From: Amycolatopsis bartoniae
Lineage (GTDB): Bacteria; Actinomycetota; Actinomycetes; Mycobacteriales; Pseudonocardiaceae
Reading direction: 5' to 3'
Length of the DNA: 64,000 nucleotides
Assembly: GCF_014191255.1 (NCBI RefSeq)
Contig: NZ_JACHWH010000005.1
Span: 124,001 to 188,000, forward strand
This document shows, piece by piece, positions 25,701 through 33,323 of the stretch. The notes below the pieces were generated by a model. The model was not told the origin of the DNA. It saw only the letters and a program-made list of their open reading frames with translations, and ran no database searches. The translations under genes and the position numbers were made by a program. Numbering within the stretch: the first letter of the stretch is position 1; each line of letters opens with the position of its first letter.

Positions 25701-26609
25701 GTGAGCAGGCTCGTCGGCGCTCTGCTGGAGGTGCTGCTGCTGGGCGGCTGCGTCACCCCGCCGCCACCGGCCGCGCCGCCGCCCGGTTTCCGGCTGCTCG
25801 CGGGCCGCTACCAGCTGGCCCGTGACCTGACGAACCCGGCGCTGGACTGGGTGCGTGCGAACGTGGGCAGCGCCCCCTCGGCGGCGGAGCCCATCGAGCA
25901 GCAGATCGCCTACACCCCCGTCGCCCACCGCTTCCGTGCCGGGGACACCGGGCGCGTGCACGACTACGTGGCGCAAGCCGCGCAGCAACGCTGGTTGCCG
26001 ATGCTCGTCGCCGCCTTCACCGAGCCCGGGCAGTGCCCCGGTCCGGACCAGGTCGCCGTGACGGACCTCGCGCGCGGGCTCGGCGGCGAGAAGGCCATCG
26101 TCGTCCTCGAACCCCGGCTCCTGACCGGCGACTGCCCCGGCGTCACGACCTACCTCGCCGCCGCTGTCCGCATCCTGCGCGCCACCGCGCCGAACGTCTT
26201 CGTCTTCCTCGACGTCTCCGGAACCGACGACCCCAGCCGCTACGCCGCCGGCCTGACCGAAGCCGGACTCGCCCAGGCCGCGGGCGTCACGCTGAACGTC
26301 GGCGGCTACACCCCCGCCGCCGAACTCGCCGCCCCCGCCCGGCGGCTCTTCGACGCCGTCTCGGCGAGCACCGGGCGCCGCGACTACTTCCTGCTCGCCG
26401 ACAGCTCACGCAACGGCGCCGCGGTGACAGGGAACTGCAATCCGCCCGGCGCGAAACTGGGCTCGCCCGGCACCTTCTCCGACGAGCCCGGCGCGCTGCA
26501 GCAGGCGTGGCTGACCGTTCCGGGGATCTCCGACGGCCCCTGCGGCACCGCGCCCGAGTCCCACCCCGGGGAGTTCGTCCCCGCACTGGCCCGGTCCCTG
26601 ACCGGTTGA
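25701..26609 (+). CDS. GH6-like lipoprotein, probably catalytically inactive
   Basis: This 302-residue lipoprotein (lipobox LLLGGC) matches the glycoside hydrolase family 6 fold in order: LPMLVAAFTEPGQC, AIVVLEPRLL, VFVFLDVSG, GVTLNVGGY, FLLADSSRNG, CNPPGAKLG and PGISDGPC. In active GH6 cellulases the first block carries the acid Asp (RDC) and the second reads EPD; here these are GQC and EPR, so two acidic residues are lost, while the SDG aspartate remains. It may bind but not cut glucan. The GTG at 25701 with GGAAGAGGTG is chosen because it alone gives a signal peptide; the frame is open upstream to the ATG at 25458, through the repeats. Confidence 0.72.
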   Translation: MSRLVGALLEVLLLGGCVTPPPPAAPPPGFRLLAGRYQLARDLTNPALDWVRANVGSAPSAAEPIEQQIAYTPVAHRFRAGDTGRVHDYVAQAAQQRWLPMLVAAFTEPGQCPGPDQVAVTDLARGLGGEKAIVVLEPRLLTGDCPGVTTYLAAAVRILRATAPNVFVFLDVSGTDDPSRYAAGLTEAGLAQAAGVTLNVGGYTPAAELAAPARRLFDAVSASTGRRDYFLLADSSRNGAAVTGNCNPPGAKLGSPGTFSDEPGALQQAWLTVPGISDGPCGTAPESHPGEFVPALARSLTG

Positions 26610-26630
26610 CAACGAAGAACTGGGGAGAGA

Positions 26631-27662
26631 ATGAAGAAAACCACCAGAACACTGTCCACTGTGGCCACTGCCGGGCTGCTCGTCCTCGGCCTCGCCACAC
26701 CGGCGAGCGCCGCGGAGCCGGTCGCCCTGCCCGGAACGGGCCCGGCGCTGGCCGCGTTGTCGGCGCACCGCGCACCGGCGGCGCCGGCCCGCCGGATGTC
26801 CGTCACGTCCGCGGAGAACGACCTCAACGGCGACGGCATCGACGACGTGCTGACCCGGGACCGCGCCTCCACCGGAATCGACCTCTACACCGGAACCGGC
26901 GGCCTCAACGGCACTTCGACCCTCGCCGGGCCCACCCGCGTGCGCACGGCGACACCGAACCGGGTGTGGTTCGGGCAGGGTGACCTCAACGGCGACGGCC
27001 GGGCGGACATCGCGAGCATCGACGGGTCCGGCGTCATGTACGCCGCCTACAACCAGGGCACCAGCACGCCGTCGTTCGCGGCGGACGTGTCCTTCCTCTC
27101 CGGCTTCACCCCGTCGTCGCCGGTGTGCCTGGGCGATTTCGTGGGCAGTGACCCGAACAACCCGCTGGAGCCGGACGGCCGCGCGGACCTCGTCCTGAAG
27201 AACCCCAGCACCAAGGCGATCGACCTCTACGTCAACGACGGCACGGTGAACGGCAAGCCGTCCTACAGCTACCGCGGCGCCCTGCTGACGGGAGCCGACT
27301 ACGTCACCGGCATCCACCTCGCGGACCTGACCGGTGACTACTTCAAGGACATCCTGGTCACCATGACCGACGGCACGCTCTGGCTGCTGGACCTGTTCGC
27401 CGACGTCGACTCCGCCGGAAACCCCGTGGCGAAGTGGTTCCGGATCATCGACTCCGGCATGAACGCCGCCGACCACCTCCTGTTCCCCGACTTCAACCAG
27501 GACGACTACCCGGACTTCGCCGCCCGGCTGACCGCCACCGGGGAGCTGCGCGGCGTGCTGCACTCGGGAACGTGGAACCCGGCGGCGCCGGCGACCGTGT
27601 TCGACTCCGCCACCGGGCAGCTCGTGCGCTCCGGCTGGACCGGCTACGACTGGGTGTTCTGA
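26631..27662 (+). CDS. Secreted FG-GAP/VCBS repeat protein
   Basis: This 343-residue protein has a signal peptide (to ASAAEP, about residue 25) and beta-propeller-type calcium-binding repeats: DLNGDGIDDVLTRD, DLNGDGRADIAS, EPDGRADLVLK, LTGDYFKDILV and FNQDDYPDFAA. Such proteins are usually secreted ligand binders or adhesins. It lies 21 bp after the GH6-like lipoprotein with GGGGAGAG before the ATG, so they are likely cotranscribed. No enzyme domain is seen. Confidence 0.85.
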   Translation: MKKTTRTLSTVATAGLLVLGLATPASAAEPVALPGTGPALAALSAHRAPAAPARRMSVTSAENDLNGDGIDDVLTRDRASTGIDLYTGTGGLNGTSTLAGPTRVRTATPNRVWFGQGDLNGDGRADIASIDGSGVMYAAYNQGTSTPSFAADVSFLSGFTPSSPVCLGDFVGSDPNNPLEPDGRADLVLKNPSTKAIDLYVNDGTVNGKPSYSYRGALLTGADYVTGIHLADLTGDYFKDILVTMTDGTLWLLDLFADVDSAGNPVAKWFRIIDSGMNAADHLLFPDFNQDDYPDFAARLTATGELRGVLHSGTWNPAAPATVFDSATGQLVRSGWTGYDWVF

Positions 27663-27776
27663 GGCCGCCTATCGAACCGGCGGAAAATCCGATCGTGGCC
27701 GGTGACACCGGCGGTCCGCGCCCGCGCGGCCGCCGGTGTTCACCTTTCCGGCATCCGCCGCTGCTGGGATCGGGTG

Positions 27777-28610
27777 ATGACCACGATGATCCAGATCAGC
27801 GACACGCACCTCAGCGGCGACGGACACCCGGAACACGGGCTCGTCGACACCGCCGCGGTGCTGGAGTCCGCGCTCGGCAAGGTCCTCGCGAGCGGTGTGG
27901 ACGTGAAAGCCCTGCTGCTCACGGGAGATCTCGCCGACGAAGGCGCGCCCCAGGCGTACCGGCGGCTGCGGGAACTCGTCGAGCCCGCGGCCGAAAAGCT
28001 CGGCGCCCGCCTGATCTACGCGATGGGCAACCACGACGAGCGCGCCGCGTTCCACACCGAACTACTGTCCACAGTAGACAAAGGATCCGTCGACGCCGTG
28101 CACTGGATCGATGGTCTGCGGGTGGTCGTGCTCGACAGCACCACTCCCGGGCGGCACGAGGGTCGCCTCGAACCGGAGCAGCTGGAGTGGCTGCGCCGCG
28201 AGCTGGCCACCCCCGCGCCGCTGGGGACCGTGCTCGTCGTCCACCACCCGCCGCTGCCCTCGCCCGTGCCGACGGTGCACCTGCTGCGCCTGCGGGACTC
28301 CGCCGCGCTCGCCGGCGTGCTCCGCTGCTCGGACGTCGGCATGGTGCTCACCGGCCACGCGCACCGCACCGGCTGCGGCGCGCTCGCCGGCGTGCCCGTG
28401 TGGGTCTCGCCCGCGATCGCCTACCGCGTGGACGCCCTGCCGCCCCGCGCGCGCCTGCGCGGGGTGACCGGCAGCGGTTTCAGCCGCATCGACCTGATCG
28501 ACGGCGTCTTCGTCGCGACCGCCCTCGACCTCGGCCCGGCCACGCCGGCGTACGAGCACGACGAGGCCGGGCGGCTGCGCCTCGTGCGCGCCGCGACCGG
28601 GCTCAGCTGA
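27777..28610 (+). CDS. Calcineurin-like phosphoesterase (cyclic-nucleotide phosphodiesterase type)
   Basis: This 277-residue cytoplasmic phosphoesterase has all class III cNMP phosphodiesterase motifs: ISDTHLSGDG at residues 6-15, LTGDLADEG, AMGNHDERA, VVHHPPLP and LTGHAHRTG. This matches the CpdA/Rv0805 type that hydrolyses cAMP. Tandem GTG (27774) and ATG (27777) codons are both possible starts; a longer frame from 27702 lacks homology. It converges on the LysR gene with an 8-bp overlap. Confidence 0.85.
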   Translation: MTTMIQISDTHLSGDGHPEHGLVDTAAVLESALGKVLASGVDVKALLLTGDLADEGAPQAYRRLRELVEPAAEKLGARLIYAMGNHDERAAFHTELLSTVDKGSVDAVHWIDGLRVVVLDSTTPGRHEGRLEPEQLEWLRRELATPAPLGTVLVVHHPPLPSPVPTVHLLRLRDSAALAGVLRCSDVGMVLTGHAHRTGCGALAGVPVWVSPAIAYRVDALPPRARLRGVTGSGFSRIDLIDGVFVATALDLGPATPAYEHDEAGRLRLVRAATGLS

Positions 28611-29475
28611 CCACTTCGAGGCAGGACAGGAACGCGTCGCGCACCGGGTCCTCCTCCGCCCGCCACACCGCGCAAACCTCCACGGCGGGCGACGGGTCCG
28701 ACAACGGTACCGGCACCACGTCCTGCCCGGCCGCGACCCGGGTGGCCGACGCGAAACCCACGAGCGGCCGCACCGACAGCAGGATCGCGGTGGCCACCGG
28801 GTCGTCGGTCAGCTGCGCCACGTCGAGCCGGATGCCCGCGCGCCGCGCGGCCGAGGTGATCGCGTCGTGCATCGCCGGACTCCGCGCGCGGTCGAACAAC
28901 ACGCACGGCTGCCCGGCCAGCTCGGCGAACGGCACGCGCTCCCGGCCGGCCCACGGGTGCTCCCGCCCGACGACCGCGACCATCGGCAGCCGTACCAGCG
29001 CGCGGGAGCGGAAGTTGCCGGTGACCGGGCGCCCGTAGCCCAGCACGACGTCCAGGTCTCCCGCGGCCAGCGCGGCGAGCTGCGGGCCCGTCCGCCGCTC
29101 CCGCGGCTCCACCACGACTTCCGGGAACTCCGCGTGCATCCGGGCCAGCGTCGGGGACAGCACGTGCCGCGCGGCCGGGAAGTTGTAGCCCACGCGCACC
29201 GTGCCCGCGCGGCCGTCGGCGGCCGCCCTCGCGGCGCGCACGGCCTTGCCCGCCCCCGCCACCACCACGCGCGCTTCGGTTTCGAACGCCCGGCCTGCCG
29301 GGGTTAGCCGCACGGCGTGCGACGTCCGTGACACCAGCTCGACGCCCACCGAGCGTTCCAGCCGCTGCAGCTGCTGGCTCAACGACGGCTGCGTGACGTG
29401 CAGGCGCGCCGCGGCCCGCCCGAAGTGCAGTTCCTCGGCGAGTGCGAGGAACGACACCAGATGCCTCAGCTCCAT
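28603..29475 (-). CDS. LysR-family transcriptional regulator
   Basis: This 290-residue regulator begins at the family-typical MELRHLVSFLALAEE with the helix-turn-helix HFGRAAARLHVTQPSLSQQL, followed by a periplasmic-binding-type effector domain (GTVRVGYNFPAARHVLSPTL and later segments). The ATG at 29475 follows GGAGGTGG; an upstream frame to 29727 is low-complexity and rejected. The 262 bp upstream (29476-29737) show no recognisable gene, and no divergent target is present, so what it controls is unknown. Confidence 0.88.
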   Translation of the reverse strand: MELRHLVSFLALAEELHFGRAAARLHVTQPSLSQQLQRLERSVGVELVSRTSHAVRLTPAGRAFETEARVVVAGAGKAVRAARAAADGRAGTVRVGYNFPAARHVLSPTLARMHAEFPEVVVEPRERRTGPQLAALAAGDLDVVLGYGRPVTGNFRSRALVRLPMVAVVGREHPWAGRERVPFAELAGQPCVLFDRARSPAMHDAITSAARRAGIRLDVAQLTDDPVATAILLSVRPLVGFASATRVAAGQDVVPVPLSDPSPAVEVCAVWRAEEDPVRDAFLSCLEVVS

Positions 29476-29737
29476 GTTCCCACCTCCGCTGCCAGCGTGG
29501 CCCGTTCGGGCAAACCGCGGGTGAACCGGGGCGGGCCAGGACGCCGCCACCGCGGGGCCCTCCGCCGGCGGCTCGACGGACTGGCGCGACGCCGAACCAG
29601 CCTCGTACGACGGCGGCGGAGACTGGGCGGACTTCGGCGGCTGGGCGGGCGCTGGTCCTGTTCGGCGGGCTGTGCGGGCCACTGCTGGTGCCACCACCGC
29701 CAGCCGGATACTTCGCTTTCGCCGCATCGAAACCCTC

Positions 29738-30499
29738 TTACGAACCGGTGAACCGGGCGGGCCGGTGCTCGATGAACGCCCGCACCCCTTCGGCGAAGTC
29801 CTCGCTGGCGAACAACCTCAGCTGCCCGGCCCGCTCCCGCGCCAGCGCCCCGTCCAGGTCCGGCAGGGTGCTCGCCCGCAGCGCCTTCTTCGTCTCCGCG
29901 TACGCGGCGGTCGGGCCGGCGGCGAGCCGGGCCACCACCTCGTCCACCTCCGCGGACAGCGCCTCGTCGGGCGCGACGGCCGAGATCAGTCCCCAGTCCA
30001 GCGCCTGCCGCGCCGGGATCCGTTCCGCCAGCAACGCCATCCGCGCCGCACGAGCCCGGCCCACCGCGGCCGCGACGGTGGCCGTCGCCCCGCCGTCGGG
30101 CATCAGGCCGACCCCCGCGAAGGCCAGCAGGAAGTACGCCGACTCGGCCGCCCAGATCAGGTCACACGCGAGCGCGATGGAGCAGCCCACCCCGGCGGCG
30201 CCGCCGTTCACCGCCGCCACCACGGGTTTCGGCGTCCCCGCGATCGCCCCGACCAGCCGGTTCGCCTGGTCGATGCCCTCCGTGCCGTCACCGTCCACAC
30301 TGGACAGATCGGCGCCGGAGCTGAACGCCCTGCCCGTACCGCCGAACACGATCACCCGCACCCGGGGGTCGGCGGCCGCCTCCTCCACCGCGTCCGCCGC
30401 GCGCCGCAGGACGCCGGCGGTCAGGGCGTTGAGCCGCTCGGGCCGGTCGAACACGATCCGCAGCACCGCGTCCGCGCGTTCCACGAGCAGCCCGGTCAT
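29738..30499 (-). CDS. Enoyl-CoA hydratase/isomerase family protein
   Basis: This 253-residue crotonase-fold protein shows FDRPERLNALT, the oxyanion-hole segment FSSGADLSSVD, AAVNGGAAGVGCSIALACD and AFAGVGLMPDGGATATV. The position of the usual hydratase Glu in the last block holds an Asp/Gly pair, so isomerase or another crotonase reaction is as likely as hydration. The ATG at 30499 follows CGGAGGTG and overlaps the stop of a short acyl-CoA ligase remnant. Confidence 0.85.
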   Translation of the reverse strand: MTGLLVERADAVLRIVFDRPERLNALTAGVLRRAADAVEEAAADPRVRVIVFGGTGRAFSSGADLSSVDGDGTEGIDQANRLVGAIAGTPKPVVAAVNGGAAGVGCSIALACDLIWAAESAYFLLAFAGVGLMPDGGATATVAAAVGRARAARMALLAERIPARQALDWGLISAVAPDEALSAEVDEVVARLAAGPTAAYAETKKALRASTLPDLDGALARERAGQLRLFASEDFAEGVRAFIEHRPARFTGS

Positions 30500-30573
30500 C
30501 GCGCACCTCCGGTCAGCGCGGACAGGTCCGGGAACTCGGTGGCGTTGCGCCGGAGCAGTCGCGGCAGGGTCAC
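30496..30573 (-). pseudogene. N-terminal remnant of an acyl-CoA ligase, now a 25-codon ORF
   Basis: On the minus strand a GTG at 30573 opens a frame containing LPRLLRRNATEFPDLSAL, closely matching the N-terminus of AMP-forming fatty acyl-CoA ligases. After ALT the frame reads GGAR and stops, the TGA overlapping the ATG of the enoyl-CoA hydratase. The rest of the ligase (about 500 residues) is absent, as after an in-frame internal deletion that kept the original ATGA junction. It could now serve as a coupling leader peptide. Confidence 0.6.
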
Positions 30574-30764
30574 CTCGCCTATCCCAGACCGAGCCACCCC
30601 TTCTGTCAATACTTCCGAATCCGGCTGCGCTCCCCCGCATACCGACTACTGTCCGAACTGCGGGTCGCGCGGCGGCGACACGCCGCCACGTGGCTGGGCC
30701 TGCTGTCCTAAGTGGACGCCGGAACACCTCCGGCGGTGCTGCGGTTCCCGGGTGCCCGTGGCGC

Positions 30765-31382
30765 TCAACGTCGTCGCGCGGCCACCGCCGCGAAGATCCC
30801 GCCGCACTCCTCCACCAGCTCGTCCTCGGTCAGCTCCAGGGTGCCGTCCAGCCAGCTGGTCAGGGTCTGCGCCAGGCCGCCCACGAGGAACTGCGCGGCC
30901 AGCTCCAGCGCCGGGGTCTCGGGCAGGCCGTAGAAGTCGCGCGCCTGCCCGCCGAGCAGCCCGGCGAAGAACCGGGACGATTCGAGCCTCCGGCGGGTCA
31001 GCAGCGGCTCGGTGAGGGTCACCGAGAACAGCACCCGGCCGCGGCGGGGGTCGCCCGCCACCGCCCGCACGATCGCGGCCAGCCCGGCGCGGATCTTCGC
31101 CGGCGCGTGCGGCGGCGCGTCCTCGACCGCGGCCAGCGTGCGGCTCGCGACGAGCGTGACGACGTGCTCGTACACCGCGGACACCAGCTCGTCGCGGTCG
31201 GTGAAGCTCTCGTAGAAGTACCGCGCCGTCAGCCCCGCCCGCTGGCACACGCCGCGCACGGTGAGCTGCCCGCCGTCCCCGGCGAGCAGGTCGAGCCCGG
31301 CCTCGACGAGCTGCGCCCGCCGCTCGGCCTTCCGCCCCGCCCCCGTGACCCCGCCGTACGTCCGCATCCCGGCTGATCCCAT
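30765..31382 (-). CDS. TetR-family transcriptional regulator
   Basis: This 205-residue repressor has an N-terminal helix-turn-helix (LTVRGVCQRAGLTARYFYESF, with the core about residues 40-60) and a C-terminal all-helical effector domain. It is divergent from the MpaB-family gene across 80 bp containing an inverted repeat (31423-31446), the likely operator. A start at 31367 is also possible; no strong ribosome-binding site decides between them. A 7-bp hairpin, GGCGGCG-ACA-CGCCGCC, at 30671-30687 lies downstream and may terminate it. Confidence 0.85.
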   Translation of the reverse strand: MGSAGMRTYGGVTGAGRKAERRAQLVEAGLDLLAGDGGQLTVRGVCQRAGLTARYFYESFTDRDELVSAVYEHVVTLVASRTLAAVEDAPPHAPAKIRAGLAAIVRAVAGDPRRGRVLFSVTLTEPLLTRRRLESSRFFAGLLGGQARDFYGLPETPALELAAQFLVGGLAQTLTSWLDGTLELTEDELVEECGGIFAAVAARRR

Positions 31383-31422
31383 GCGGACATCTTGACAGAA
31401 GCCGGGCGACGATCGTTCCCTT

Positions 31423-31446
31423 ATCTGAGAACACACGTATTCAGAT
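31423..31446. promoter_or_regulatory. Inverted-repeat operator between TetR and MpaB-family genes
   Basis: ATCTGA (31423-31428) and TCAGAT (31441-31446) are exact inverted repeats around AACACACGTAT-type sequence. The site lies in the only intergenic space of the divergent pair, as expected for a TetR dimer operator. Confidence 0.5.
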
Positions 31447-31462
31447 TGCGGGGAGGCCACCC

Positions 31463-32263
31463 GTGCCCGACGAGAACGCCGTCGTCGGCGCCGCGTTCCT
31501 GGCCGGCGGCGCCAACGTGATCATGCAGCTCGCGCGGCCGGGCGTCGGCTACGGCGTGCTGGAGAGCCGGGTGGAGAGCGGGCGGCTGGAGCGGCACCCG
31601 GTCAAGCGCACCAGGACCACCTTCAGCTATCTCGCCGTCGCGATGATGGGCACCCCGGAGGAGAAGGCCGCGTACCGCAAGGCGGTCAACGCCCAGCACG
31701 CACAAGTCCGGTCCACTGAGGACAGTCCGGTGCGCTACAACGCGTTCGACCCGGACCTGCAGCTGTGGGTCGCCGCGTGCCTCTACCGCGGTTTCGAGGA
31801 CACCCACCAGGCGTTCCTCGGGCCGCTGCGACGCGAGGAACGGGAGCGCTTCTACCAGTCCGCGGCGACGCTGGGCACCACGCTGCAGATGCCCGCCGAG
31901 GCGTGGCCCCCGGACCGCGACGCGTTCGAGGAGTACTGGACCGGTTCGCTGGACCGGATCCGGATCGACGAGCCGGTGCGGCGGTTCCTGCTCGACCTCG
32001 CCGACCTGAAGTTCCTGCCTCGCCCGCTGCCCGCCCTGCTGGGCCGGTTCCACCGGTTCGTCACCACCGGGTTCCTGCCGGAGCCGTTCCGCGCACGGCT
32101 GGGGCTGCCGTGGAGCGCGGGCGACCAGCGCCGGTTCGAACGGCTCGTCGCGGCCGTGGGCCTACTGGTGCGCCTCCAGCCGCCGTCCCTGCGGCGGTTC
32201 CCCTACGACCTGCTGCTGTGGGACGTCCGGCGCCGCATCCGCACCGGCAAGCCGCTGGTCTGA
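31463..32263 (+). CDS. Oxygenase MpaB-family (DUF2236) protein
   Basis: This 266-residue protein matches the DUF2236/latex-clearing-protein-like family of haem oxygenases: GGANVIMQLARPGVGYGVLE with the early histidine-free helix, RHPVKRTRTTFSYL, NAQHAQVRS, FDPDLQLWVAACLYRG and LGRFHRFVTTGFLP. Histidines in NAQHAQ and the RHPVK segment fit haem ligation. The GTG at 31463 follows GGGGAGG. It is likely controlled by the adjacent TetR; the substrate is unknown. Confidence 0.8.
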   Translation: MPDENAVVGAAFLAGGANVIMQLARPGVGYGVLESRVESGRLERHPVKRTRTTFSYLAVAMMGTPEEKAAYRKAVNAQHAQVRSTEDSPVRYNAFDPDLQLWVAACLYRGFEDTHQAFLGPLRREERERFYQSAATLGTTLQMPAEAWPPDRDAFEEYWTGSLDRIRIDEPVRRFLLDLADLKFLPRPLPALLGRFHRFVTTGFLPEPFRARLGLPWSAGDQRRFERLVAAVGLLVRLQPPSLRRFPYDLLLWDVRRRIRTGKPLV

Positions 32264-32264
32264 C

Positions 32265-33293
32265 TCACCGGGTGCTCGCGCGCACCGTCGCCGCCCACCC
32301 GGGCTCGCGGCGCGGCGCGCCGTCGCCGAGCGCGATCAGCGCGCACGCGCGGCCCTGGTCGAACAGCGACTGCGCGATCGTGGTGAGGCCCTCGCGCCCG
32401 GCGTCGGGGTCGTCGTCCCAGCCCGCCACGGCGATGTCGGCGGGAACGGAGAGCCCGCGGCGCCGGGCGGCGTCCAGGACGGCGAAGGCGAGCTGGTCGC
32501 TCATCGCCACCACCGCGTCGGCGCGCACGTCGAACAGCGCGTCGGCCATGGCTTCGGCCTCGTAGCGGTCGTTGCGGGCGACCACGGCCACGGGCAGCCC
32601 GCGTGGATCGAGGCCCGCCTCCCGGCAGTGGTCGTAGACGCCGAGGAGGCGTTCGCGGGTGACCGGGAACGGCACCGCTTCGGCGACGGGCCCGGTCTCC
32701 AGCCGCGGCTCGCGGTCCCGGTCGAACGGCAGGCTCAGCACGGCCGGGCGGCGGGCACCGGCGAACGTGCGCGCGGCCAGGTCCCGGGCGGACGCGCGGT
32801 TGTCGATGGTGACCAGTTCGGCGCCGGGAACCGCCGGACCGCCGTGGATGGCGACGGGTTTGCCCAGCCCGGTCACCACTTCGAGCACCGGGTCGGTGTC
32901 CACAGTTGTCCAGACGATGTAGCCGTCGACGGCCGCCGACCGCACGCGCTCGCCGTCCTGCTCCGCGCCGGTGGTCGGGATGAGGTTCAGCCCGACCCCG
33001 CGCTCGCGGCACACCTCCGCGACCCCCGCCAGGAACCGGCGCGCCTGCGGGTCCTCGAACGCGTACGCGAGGTGCTCCCCCAGCACGACGCCGAGCGCGC
33101 CGTTGTGGCGGCGGCGCAGGGACCGCGCGGTCGGGTCCGGGCCGTGGTAGCCCAGCTCGGCGGCCACCTCCCGCACGCGGCGCAGCGTCTCGGGCGCGAC
33201 CCGGTCCGGCCGGTTGTAGCAGTACGACACCGTCATCGGCGACACGCCGCAGCGGCGCGCGACGTCGGCCATGGTGACGCGCGGGCTGGACAT
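32265..33293 (-). CDS. LacI-family transcriptional regulator
   Basis: This 342-residue repressor has the LacI helix-turn-helix and hinge (VTMADVARRCGVSPMTVSYC; residues 6-26) and a periplasmic-binding-type effector domain (NGALGVVLGEHLAYAFEDPQ; DAVVAMSDQLAFAVLDAARR; IAVAGWDDDPDA). It is divergent from an MFS exporter with only 30 bp between them and ends 1 bp from the MpaB-family gene. It probably controls the MFS gene and itself. Confidence 0.9.
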   Translation of the reverse strand: MSSPRVTMADVARRCGVSPMTVSYCYNRPDRVAPETLRRVREVAAELGYHGPDPTARSLRRRHNGALGVVLGEHLAYAFEDPQARRFLAGVAEVCRERGVGLNLIPTTGAEQDGERVRSAAVDGYIVWTTVDTDPVLEVVTGLGKPVAIHGGPAVPGAELVTIDNRASARDLAARTFAGARRPAVLSLPFDRDREPRLETGPVAEAVPFPVTRERLLGVYDHCREAGLDPRGLPVAVVARNDRYEAEAMADALFDVRADAVVAMSDQLAFAVLDAARRRGLSVPADIAVAGWDDDPDAGREGLTTIAQSLFDQGRACALIALGDGAPRREPGWAATVRASTR

Positions 33294-33317
33294 GGGCCCA
33301 TCCTATCTGTGTATCGT
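33287..33317 (+). promoter_or_regulatory. Probable leaderless promoter of the MFS gene
   Basis: TGGACA (33287-33292) and TATCGT (33312-33317) are spaced 19 bp apart, and the ATG at 33324 lies at the expected transcription start, with no ribosome-binding site. The LacI gene starts at 33293 on the other strand, so its 5' end overlaps this promoter. Confidence 0.4.
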
Positions 33318-33323
33318 TAAACA

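Noticed and set aside
29476-29737. Possible gene between LysR and enoyl-CoA hydratase
   Set aside because: Frames on both strands are low-complexity Arg/Pro/Gly sequence without a domain; it is taken as the LysR upstream region.
30620-30764. Plus-strand frame with a zinc-ribbon-like string (YCPNCGS)
   Set aside because: No start codon with a ribosome-binding site, and the frame runs into the antisense of the TetR gene; only one cysteine knuckle is present.
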